Of a stretch of 64,000 bases of DNA, positions 31,586 through 41,511 are shown one piece after another. The stretch's first letter is position 1. Each line of letters starts with the position of its first letter. This stretch comes from Tetraselmis striata (taxonomy: Eukaryota; Chlorophyta; Chlorodendrophyceae; Chlorodendrales; Chlorodendraceae), in assembly GCA_006384855.1 (NCBI GenBank), contig VCJN01001679.1, forward strand, positions 62,001 through 126,000, written 5' to 3'. The position numbers and the translations under genes are program-made. The notes below the pieces were generated by a model. That model did no database searches. It had not been told where the DNA came from and saw nothing but the letters and a program-made list of their open reading frames with translations.

Positions 31586-33600
31586 TATTATATATATACT
31601 TATTTATTCATTGATTATTTATTTATTTATTCGACAACGATGTGAGCAGCAAGCGCATTGCTGATGAATGATATGGTCTATTACTTCTTTTAGTCATCTT
31701 TTTTTTTGAGGGAGTAATAACGGCTCGGCCTCCGACGAGGAACACTGGGAGGACGGGCCTTCGAATATTCAAATATTAATGTGGCCGTCCAAGACAAGAT
31801 GCCCGGTAGCCAGCGGACCCTTAGGGGCGCGTTTGGCTAAAGAAACTCCCCAGACAGAACAATGACCGCTATATGCCGGTGACGGGCAATCGCGTGTGTG
31901 TGTGTGTTGCCATCAGCTAAGTTTCCGAGATAAAACTCTTACGGTACGCGGTCGAATACATCACAAATCATACGCGGGATCATACAAGTAGTAAATTATT
32001 GTAGTGTTCCCGTAGCCCCACCCGCTGCCATGTCTTGACGACAATGTCGCTGGTCGACAAGTGCTGAGACCCTCCTCCGCCAACACGTCGAGGAACCACC
32101 CCAGGGTGACTGCTCACCCCGCGTTGGTGCTCAGTATTTATAAAATTCCGGAATTATTACTACACCCCTCCACATAAGTTTGGGGTCCCTTTTCGGCAGT
32201 CTCAAGACTTCAGAAGTCTAGGGTACCTGAACGTAGGGTATATGAGATGAAACCCTGGAATATCAGAGGGTTTAATAAAACCTGCACGATGAGTGGCTCA
32301 AACCGAAGCTTAAAGACTTTTGACTAGGGTGTCACGCTGCACTTGGTGCGTGGATGGGCGTCGCCTGCAACTGCACCAAAACCATGGTCGGTATCACGCA
32401 CACGACGACGCGCGTGAATAGACAACCAAACGGCGGGATGGCCATGAACGCGTGAGGAAACACATTGGCGAGGGGCTCGGGTGCATTTGGTTGGGGTGCA
32501 GCCGTGTGGGCGGCGGCCAGTACATGTCGCGTTGCGATACTGGCATGGCATCAGTGTCGGCCACGCTCAGCAACGCCCCCTTGGCTTTAAAACGCTATAA
32601 CTTCTCAGGGTTTGCTCAAAAAGCTGTTTTAAAAATACCAGGCGATTCCTCGTTCAAATCTGCGTCGGAATCAATCTTTTAAAATCAAAAATTTGGTTTT
32701 TGGGGCCCCGGAAAATCCCCAAAGATGATCATCTAAGTTGCCCCTCACTGCCTCATGTGCCCACCCATGTCGGGCGCGTGGCTTTGCGCCAAGTGCGTGT
32801 CTAAGCCCCATACCCGTCTGTGCGAGAGCGTTATGTGTGTGGATGACCACGGGCCACCAACACTTGGCATGTGCCGCCTCCTAGCGATACACACATCTAC
32901 CAGCCAAAATGCCATTTTCCACAGCATTTTTCAATGAAGGAATTTCATATTAATTAAAGTCCACGCCCCTACCGCGCCACCGCGCCCACGAAACGGTGCA
33001 ACTGGCATTCCACCACGCGCCCCCTTAGTAGAGCATCGCCCTACGCCAAGGGGCCCATCGAGCGCCTCTCCTACGTGCGTTACCCACAAAAACAGCAGCA
33101 TTTTCACTCCAAAATTGCTCCCCACAGTGGCCAACTTGTCGTTGGGGTGTCACGTCGTGCCTATAGCGAAATGCTTTCAGTGGCCTACACGCACGGTGTG
33201 TGCAACTTCATGCCAAGGGCCGTATTCACCGAGTTTGGTGCGACGAGTGCCGCTATTTCCATAGGTTTGGACGGTTGGCGCAACCCACAATTTTCCGGCG
33301 CCAACGCATCATGCACCGAATTCTCGTTTTTTAAAGGGCGCCCACAAATGGTCGTGTTGTCGCGCGGGTGGGTATAAAGCGCACAATAGGCGTTCGCCCG
33401 AACTATTCCCACTGTAGTTAGCATGTATGCACATGCAGCCGGCGTTATCCTCGCCCATGCATGCGCTTTGCGATCGAAAATGCAGAACCCGGACTTATGT
33501 GGAGGGGTATATATCGCTAAATTATTACCAAATTGTTGCATTTATGTTAGTCGCTATTGAATAGTACGGTTTAGTTACGCGGCGTATAAAAGTACCAAAA
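31586..33600. other. Gene-poor stretch
   Basis: No gene is recognised. A short block at 33172-33215 (CCTACACGCACGGTGTGTGC ... TTCATGCCA) resembles 56510-56555. Small open frames here lack supporting motifs. Confidence 0.5.
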
Positions 33601-33624
33601 GCAACCCGGGTCAGTGACACAGCA

Positions 33625-34333
33625 ATGCGATCAACATTAAGGTTGCCGCCTCGTCGGTTAATTGCCACGCGTTTCGGTCCCTGCGGCCTAACTTTTGTGT
33701 GTGGTGGGAGGAGATATAATGCATGCGACCCACTCGTTCACACACATGACTTGAAGACGGCCCTCATTGACAGCCATAAGACGCAAATCGTTGGGATGAA
33801 ATCGAGGATAAAGTCATGCTGGTTCAAAGATAAGCCATGGGACGAGACTCAGAGACTGCGTCCAGATTACTTCGAGAAGTGGCCGGGTCTACCCCCGCCA
33901 ATGACTATGGAAGAGGAGCGGGAAGCGAGTGTAGCGACAAAGAAGAGAAGATTCAAGGCGGCAAAGCGCCAAGGGGATTATGTGGTCATCGACCATATAT
34001 TTGTGATATATATGATATATGATATGTATATATGATGTTATTTTGTAGTACACTGTTCCACGTAATTAGCCTTCTTGAGCCGTTCGTATATTTTGTCCCA
34101 GCTTGGACGGAGTTTCAGCAGCCCCCAACGGCACAAACTACTTGTAACCATCACGACCCCCTCACCCTTATGTTTTGTCCCAGCTTACAGAATTCCTATC
34201 CCGGCTTGGCACAAATGAACCAACTTACCGCATTAAGAATGATTAGCTCCCATTGTTGGCCTTGAACTCCAATTTAGACCTAATAACCACAATGCACCGC
34301 GTGCCTAGGTGCAAAGTAGGTTGCTTTACTGTT
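33625..34333 (-). mobile_element. Truncated second copy of the nested DNA transposon
   Basis: The right edge, read on the minus strand, starts AACAGTAAAGCAACCTACTT and continues GGCACGCGGTGCATTGTGGTT, matching the left terminus of the element at 41163. Plus-strand 33742-33990 encodes LKTALIDSHKTQIVGMKSR, WFKDKPWDETQRLRPD and FEKWPGLP. These match the last exon of that element's minus-strand gene (41811-41512). TTTGTCCCAGC motifs are also shared. The other end and the rest of the element are missing. Confidence 0.82.
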
Positions 34334-34344
34334 TATTAGTCTCA

Positions 34345-34765
34345 ACGAATATTGCATCGCCTCTGAAATTATCCAACTCCTGCTAAAGGCGCTGGCCCTC
34401 TAGCCGCGTTGGTCTCGCAGTTGGAGAAGACGCGGAGGAGGCCGCCCAAGGTCCCTTGCCGCATGCGGCCCTTCCACGACTGATGTCACTGCTACAGGTC
34501 CCAAAAAAACAATCCGGCCCAGTACGGTCTTGATGTATCAAGGGAATATTGCCTCGCCTCTGAAATGATTCCCTTCCTGCCGAAAGGCGTTAGCCCTCTA
34601 CCCGCGCTGGTCTCGCAGTTGCAAAAGATGCTGAGGAGGACGCCCAAGATCCCCCGACGCATGCGGGCGGGCCGTCAGCGATGGGTGCCACAGCTACAGG
34701 TGCCAAAACCCCCCGCCCAATTCGGTCTTGTTGCATCAAAGGAATATTGCCTCGCCTCTGACACA
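34345..34765 (+). repeat. ~198-bp tandem duplication
   Basis: Two units, starting near 34347 and 34544, with a third start at 34742. Each begins GAATATTGC(A/C)TCGCCTCTGA and contains CTGGTCTCGCAGTTG (unit 2) or TTGGTCTCGCAGTTG (unit 1). It abuts the transposon remnant. Confidence 0.85.
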
Positions 34766-36493
34766 ACATTATTTCTCGCGGTAACCCTTACGAAATTTCG
34801 CGATCCGAATCCAGTACCAATAATCTGTCCGCCGCGCGCGCCGCGCCCCTGCGCTGCGGGCTCCGCGTCGCGTCGCCCGAAGTATTCGCCCGGTCCTGCG
34901 GGCGGCGAGTCATGCATCCACTAGCACACCCTCGTCCAGCCCACCAGCTCCACCCACCCCATAGTCCTACCTCCTGCCCCCTTCGAGGACACAATGAGGC
35001 GGTCATGGCTGGCTATGGGTAGTGCGTGTACTATGTCCCGGGACGGCGGCTAATTAAGAAGTCCACCCTCGCGACTGCCGCCCGATTGACCACCCCCGTC
35101 AGGTATTCGCGTTTTGCTGACACCATACGCCTTTAGGGCCAAACCCGCTTGGATAGAAAGGCAGCTCAGTCAAAATATAAGGGCTATTTAAACAGTGTAC
35201 GTTTTCCCCTAGCTCGTCCGACCGAACCGGTGCTGTCGGTGCGAATTTTACGGTTGGAGCGGCGCTCAGATCAGTTGTTGCGGGGTCGCCACGGAGACAG
35301 CAGACAGCAGGCGGACAGCAGGCGGAGACTGCGGGATCGCCACGGGGTTGCCCGCAGCACGCCGCCTGCGTGGCCGTAGGAGGATCGGCGGGCGGTGCCA
35401 GCAGCCTCCGGCGGCTCCCCCGTCACCCGCTCGGCAATTACAGTGTTGGCGCAACGCGGGCGCACATCACCCCCGGCGGATGGCGCCGCCTCCACCTATT
35501 GCCTCCGGTGCATGGGACAAACATAGGTCTACAACGCATGCGAGGCGGCCTACCTGCCCGCCTGCGGGAAGTTGTACGAGTAGATGCCCGTGCCACGTGA
35601 GGGGTGGCGGGGGGGGGGGGGGGGGGGGGGTGGGGGAGGGGGGGTCGCGTTATATCTATCGCACTATATGCGGCTGTTTTCCTGCAGCTTTATATTTTTC
35701 TTCAGGGTACCCGAAGGCACTGCGTGTGCATCTTGCCGCCGCTGCGTGGTCCACCGCTACATCGCGGTTGACGCCAGCAACCTTGGGAGCACGGCCCGCC
35801 ACGGTGCTTGCACGGCGACATTGATTTCAAAAATGGAATAATTGATCGGCCCCTCAGTTGCCAAAGCACAACTGTTTTGCTACCCATAGACTGTAGAATT
35901 ATGAAACAACCCAAGATCTTTAACAATAACAATGAAATCCCAAAGTATAATATAGTGCACTAAGTACGAAGAATGAATAAGTATTTTAGTCTGTAGTGGG
36001 ATGGGCGACCTCCATTTTGTTTGCATCCTTCAAATTGCAAAAGTACACTAATCAATGGTGGAAGTGCGAGTTAGGGTTGTGAAAGGTACTTGGTTTGGAC
36101 ATGGTGGGTTAAAGGGACAGTCGGGATAAATATGCTGAGGAGTGATTGCAACCATCCGATTGAGTGTCTTTGGAGCTTTTTATAGGGGCGGGTTGCAGCG
36201 GCGCTAGGGGGTGGATGGGGGTTTGCCCGGGGGCTGTGCCCTAGGGCGGAGGACCGTGAGGCGTTGGACGGCTTCTAGTGTGAGGCTGCTAAATATGGCT
36301 GCTTAATATAATTCGTGTACGACCTCGGCCTTGCGTCGGCCTCTCCGAGATCCGCCTACGGGTGGGGAGTGGGGTATGTACGACTCATATACATCCGAGG
36401 GCAGCCTACTACTCGTGAGGGTTGTTCTAAATAAGATCGTATATCCATACTTCGGTGCGACGTGCCCGGTACGGTGGTGTCTGAAATAACTCC
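34766..36493. other. Intergenic, nothing firmly recognised
   Basis: Contains a G homopolymer at 35608-35645 interrupted by T and A. No gene call is supported, and the stretch ends at the LTR element target site. Confidence 0.5.
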
Positions 36494-36498
36494 AGCCG

Positions 36499-36924
36499 TG
36501 TTAGGGTTACCACCATAACCCTGCTTGCATACCTATACCCACACACTTATACCGCCATACTCATACCACCCACTCCCTTATACTAACACAAGAACACGCA
36601 ACCAAGCTGCCCATCCGCCCATACATATGTTTGACACGTGCTCGCCACATGCTTACCACGTGCCTTCCACATGCTTGCCACATGCCTGTCACATGCTTAC
36701 CACATGCTCGCCACGTGCCATGCTTTCACCAGCCATGACAACCCGATGACCCCCTGATGACAACAAGCCTAGATTGCATACATGAACCCAAATGCCTACA
36801 TGCAAACCGACTGCCAAACGGATGGTAGTACAAAGCCGTGTATGCCTTTGTTATTTATGTAACAATTTCCTTTGCTGCAAACCTTCTCCTTGTCAATGCT
36901 AAAGTCTTTCGTCTAAAGCTTACA
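36499..36924 (+). repeat. 5' LTR
   Basis: 426 bp, TGTTAGGGTTACC ... AAAGCTTACA. Contains internal CCACATGC/CCACGTGC repeats (36640-36725). Closely matched by 48815-49238. Confidence 0.95.
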
Positions 36925-36978
36925 TTGGTTTCGCCGAGCCCCGAGGTTAAGATCCCCCGCTGCGTTTCCACTGCGTAC

Positions 36979-38043
36979 ATGCCCGTCACCCGCCGTGCCG
37001 CCGCCGCCGCCGCTACTGTGGCCGACCACGCCGCCGCCGCTGTTGCCGTTGGCTTCGAGGCCATGGAAGTCGACACCCACGTTGCCCGCGTCATCCAAGT
37101 ACAGCTCCCCAAAACTAAAACCCGCGTCCCGACTCGAGACATCATCAACGCCTCCCGCATCCTCGGCGACCGCCGTGAAGTCCGCCAACTCATCGCCTTT
37201 TTGACAGAACTCCGTGAGCTCATTGCCGGCATCTGATGGACCCCTGCTCTTGAGGCGTGGATACTCCGCCAGTTCCCTCCAGAGTCGGACGCTGGCATGG
37301 CCTATCGCGGCCTCACTGCCGACAACCCCCCTGTATCCCGCGAAGTCGCGCCCGGCGTGAGCGTCTCCACCATCTTCGCGGACATCGACGACTTCCAATC
37401 CAAGCTCGTGGCATGCTTCCACTCCAACTCCAACCTGCCTGGCGTCATCATGCGTTACGCCACTGCCCTGCGCATCGCCCCAAACCATCCCCACCTGCCG
37501 GGCACCGCCATCAAGCTCGCCCAACACCTGCGGCGCACCTTCGACTTGCTCCCAGTACATCGTCGGTACGACGAATTCACCGTCGTTGGCGTCATCCAAG
37601 CGTGCCTACCCCATTCAGCTCAAGTCGCCCTCGAGGCTGCGAGCCGTCGCGCCGACGAGCCGATCGACTCCTACTCCACGATCTGCCGCCACCTTGCTTG
37701 AGGCCATCGACCTCGAGTTCGCCGCTGCCGCCAACGGCAAACGCAAATATGCTGCCGATGTTCCCCCGCACCGCTACATCCGCCCGGGTGCTGGCCCGTT
37801 TCCCCCGCCCGCAGGCCCATCCACCCCCCCTCCCCCCCATCCCGCTCCCACGCCTGCCACCCCCGCCTTTCTGGCTATGACCGCTATGACCGCAAATGCG
37901 ATGGTTGTGGCCGAATGGGCCACTCCATCATGAAATGCTCGTCGACGAGCGAGGCTGACAAGCAGGCTTGGCGCCAGATAGTGGCTGCCAACAAGGCAGC
38001 TAAAGGTATCACTAAGTCAAACTTGACCCGCCCTGCCGGTTAA
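36979..38043 (+). pseudogene. gag-like region (broken)
   Basis: Would package the element RNA. Starts MPVTRRAAAAAATVADHAAA at 36979 and meets a TGA at 37234. The same frame resumes (MAYRGLTADNPPVS ... VIMRYATALRIAPN) until 37701, after which coding continues in other frames with a Pro-rich stretch. A CCHC zinc knuckle CDGCGRMGHSIMKC is encoded at 37897-37938 and stops soon after. At least one stop and one or two frame changes separate these parts, so the product is not made as one chain. Confidence 0.8.
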
Positions 38044-38196
38044 TGACGGTTTGGGGCCAGTCTAGATTCGATGTCGAAATGTAAATCAATCGAGAATCTT
38101 TCTTACTGGCCGAGTCTGTCCCCCATCCCTGAGACTATGCCTATTGGCTTGCCCCCAGTGAACGAGATAACTCCTTAGAGTGCGGGCGAGCCCTGC

Positions 38197-38946
38197 GTGC
38201 CGGTGTCTGCGCATGACGGGGCCTCCTCTTCAGGCCCCTTGCCAGTAGAGTCGACACACTCGTTGCCTTCGCGCGAGCTGTGCCGGTTCCTGCTTGCTAC
38301 TGTCGACTTTGCCATCCCAGCCGACACGGCCACTGCCAAATTGTCCGCGATTGAAAAACGCATTGCTGTCCGGCAATATTCCCGGCGCCGCCCCCACATT
38401 GCCACTAAAACCAAACCTGCCCGGCCACCTGCCTGCCCACCCGACTCCACAGCCTTTGACCGTGATGAGTTTGCCCGCCTTAATTTCAGTTACGGCCGAG
38501 CTACCCTTGACGCTTGCGCTTCGGCATTTGACGCGGTCTGCCCTAATTTTTGTTCGCGCGATATTCCGTTTACTGCTACATCGGCTGTCGGCCATACCCT
38601 GTTTATCCACCCCCCGTATGATGAATCTGCCTTGCCTATACTCGAGCACTTTGAAGCTCAGCGTCAAGAGTCCCCGTATGACACCCGGGCTATTATTGTT
38701 TTACCCCGATGGAATAGCGACCTCGGAAGATCTTGGCGTCCCATCTTGTCTAAATACCGCCTCATCCACTCATACCCCGCCGGCACGTATCTGTTCCACA
38801 CTGCCACAACTGCCACTGACGACCTACCTATGCCACCAACCAACTGGATCGTGGATGTTTACCTCGCCGACAACATTGTCGACGGGCAGGCGGCCACGCA
38901 CGGCGCACAACGACAGTATGCGCTCTCAACACATCAAGGCTCTTGA
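38197..38946 (+). CDS. Methyltransferase-like domain protein of the gypsy element
   Basis: An intact 249-codon frame between gag and protease, where Ty3 elements normally carry nothing of this kind. Seen: FARLNFSYGRATLDACASAF, then FCSRDIPF, HTLFIHPPYDESALPILEHF, RAIIVLPRWNSDLGRSWRPI and YPAGTYLFHTA. Order and spacing resemble phage-type DNA N6-adenine methyltransferases (Dam-like): D-A-C-A near the start, a (N/D)PPY motif IV (here HPPYD), a beta strand ending in P-x-W, and a terminal G-x-x-x-F. The His in place of Asn/Asp of motif IV may reduce or abolish catalysis. The assignment is inference from motif layout; an unrelated gag-linked domain is possible. Confidence 0.5.
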   Translation: MPVSAHDGASSSGPLPVESTHSLPSRELCRFLLATVDFAIPADTATAKLSAIEKRIAVRQYSRRRPHIATKTKPARPPACPPDSTAFDRDEFARLNFSYGRATLDACASAFDAVCPNFCSRDIPFTATSAVGHTLFIHPPYDESALPILEHFEAQRQESPYDTRAIIVLPRWNSDLGRSWRPILSKYRLIHSYPAGTYLFHTATTATDDLPMPPTNWIVDVYLADNIVDGQAATHGAQRQYALSTHQGS

Positions 38947-41161
38947 GCTAGAGTCCAAAGCTAAGTCATATATACCCAATAAGACCTTTAAGAAAACCCA
39001 CCAACCCCGTTTTGAAACTGATAAAGCTTTCATAACATCAATGTCCGGTCACGACTTACTATTGCTAAAATCCAAACTACCCGACCACCCAGATTTACCC
39101 CGCTCGCTATGCTCCTAGATTCCGGCGCTACCCTGTGTTTTATTGACGAGGCCTTCGTCCGCCTGCACACATTTAATACCGCACCGCTACAAAATAAAAT
39201 ACGTATTGTTATGGCGGGCGGCCGTATGACACTAGCATCACAATCCTGCACATTACGACTCGACATAAATGGATATCAAGCAAACGTTGACTTTATTATA
39301 ACCTCCTTCGACGCCGTCCTCGGCCTTTCCTTTATTTCTCAAAAACCATAACCCAAATATTAATTGGACCAACGGTTCGCTTACGTTCTCCGACGGACAC
39401 ACCATGACATGCCCTACTGAACCTCGCTCAAACAACGTCGACGTAGTTCACGCCAACACTATGGCTCGTGAGATCTTAAAAAAGATCCCAACACAGTGTT
39501 CTTTTGTGCCGTGCTGCGCGAGTACGATGCCACGGAACACACTACTGCCCTTTCCGTAGATAATGATATAGCCAGTATTACTACCGACCAGTCTGCCGAA
39601 TATACCCAAGAAATCCGTTCCCTCCTACTTAAACACAAAAGTATTTGCCAACTATTGGACTGCCTCCCGCAACCCCGCCCGGGCTTTGATTTCGAAATAC
39701 CCCTACTCCCCGATGCCCATGTACCACCCGGCAAAATATATTGCCTATCCCCTGCCGAGTTGGATGAGTTGAAAAAGCAGTTAAATGACTTTCTAGACAA
39801 AGGCTTTATTCGAGAGTCGTTCTCACCTTACGCTGCACCCGTCTTGTTCGCCCGAAAGGGCAATGGTGGCCTGCGCATGTGCATTGATTATTGCCAACTA
39901 AATAAATAAACGCGCCGAATAGAATTCCCAATTCCACACGCTGACATGCTGCTAGATATTGCTCTCCGGCGATGCAGTTTACTCAGCTCTTGACCTTGCC
40001 CTAGGTTATCATCAACTCCGTATCAAAGACTCCGACGTTCAGAAAACATCGTTTAAAACTCAGTTCGGCCAGTTCGAATTTCTGGTTATGCCATTCGGCC
40101 TGTCTAATGCCCCCTCGGCGTTCAAACGGTGGATGAATAACGTCCTTCAACCGCACAAAAACACATTTATCCTTGTTTATCTTGACGATGTACTAGTATT
40201 TAGCAACTCACTCGATGACGATTTGATACACCTTGATGCCACACTCAGCCTCCTCGCCAAGAAAGACATACGGCTGCGATTGCCCAAATGCTTCTTCGCC
40301 AAAAATGAGCTGGAATATTTAGATCACATGGTTCGCCAACATGGCACACGTCCTTCCGAAAATAAAATTGCTGCAGTTCGGGACTGGGCCCCGCCTAAAA
40401 CCGTACAACAAATAAAACAATTCCTTGAATTCTGCATTTTTTTTCGCAAAAATGTCCACAAATGTTCCCACATGGCGGCCCCTCTCTATGATATTTGCCG
40501 TAAGACTAAAAACTTTACTTTTGGGGGGGACGCGAGCATGTCACCTTTAATGCTCTTAAACAATCATTATGTTCGGCCCCGGTCTTAATGACTCCTAAAA
40601 CAGGCCCAGACGCCGAGTTTGTAGTCTCGACAGATGCTTCGAAATATGCCATGGGCGCAGTCTTACTGCAGAAGGACTCCGCCGGCCATCTCAGACCATG
40701 TGCTTACTATGCTAAAGTTTTACAACCTGCCCATACTCGATACCCCACCTATGATCAAGAACTTTTAGGTGTAGTCAGCGCATTAAACAAATGGCGCTCC
40801 TATATCGAAGGCAGCGGCCGCATAACAGTCATCACCGACCACGCAACACTCCGCCACTTACCCGATCAACCCGCACTATACCGCCGCCACTCCCTATGGC
40901 TTAGCGTTATTTCCCCATACCTTGCTAATCACCCCCGCACCGGTAAACCCGTCCTACAAATATTATATCGCAAAGGATCCCAAAATAAAGCTGATGCCAT
41001 GTCCCGCCGTCCGGACTTACACCATGCCGTTAACTGAACACGACACCCAACTTCTTGATAAAGATCTGGAGGACACGCATGATTTCCTCTCAACCATGTG
41101 CCACCTACAAGTTAATCCTGAATTACTTGTTCGCATCCGCCACGCCTACATACACAACTGA
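38920..41161 (+). pseudogene. pol N-terminal part: protease, reverse transcriptase, RNase H (broken)
   Basis: Protease at 39109-39348: LLDSGATLCFID with the D-S-G active site and VLGLSFI near the end. RT begins 39496 with RESFSPYAAPVLFARKGNGG and LRMCIDYCQLNK, then meets TAA at 39907. It resumes at 39959 with YSALDLALGYHQLRI, FEFLVMPFGLSNAPSAFKRW and the catalytic LVYLDDVLVFS. A G-run at about 40529 shifts the frame. RNase H follows (40588-41037) with FVVSTDASKYAMGAVLL, TDHATLRHL and KADAMSRRPD. The frame then runs into the nested transposon at 41163. All family motifs are present, but stops and two or more shifts interrupt the polyprotein. Confidence 0.9.
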
Positions 41162-41162
41162 C

Positions 41163-41192
41163 AACGGTAATGCAACCTATTTCGCACCGAGG
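41163..41192 (+). repeat. Left terminal inverted repeat of nested transposon
   Basis: Starts AACGGTAATGCAACCTATTT, then GCACCGAGG. It runs into a hairpin-capable GCACCGAGGCACGCGGTGC. The same sequence occurs inverted at the end of the truncated copy (34333). Confidence 0.85.
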
Positions 41193-41511
41193 CACGCGGT
41201 GCATTGTGGTTAGGCCTAAATTAGGGTTTGGGGCGGCAGTGGGATTGAAAGCTAATATGAATGCCGGTTGGTTCATTTTGTACCAAGTCGGGGAAACCAA
41301 TTCCGTCCAAACAGGGACAAATCAAAAGAGTGAAGGAAACGGGATGGTTACAAGAAGTTTGCGCCATCGGGGCTGAAACTCTGTCTAAACTGGGACAAAA
41401 AAAAAGTGCGGGGGCCGTGCGTGATGGCTACAAGTAGTTTGTGCCGTCCGGGGCTGAAACTCTGTCAAAGCCGGGACAAAACATATGAGCGGCAAATTTT
41501 GCGGAATTGTA

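Noticed and set aside
36979..38043. Calling gag a functional host gene
   Set aside because: It has a stop, frame changes and a retroviral-type zinc knuckle, and it lies between LTRs.
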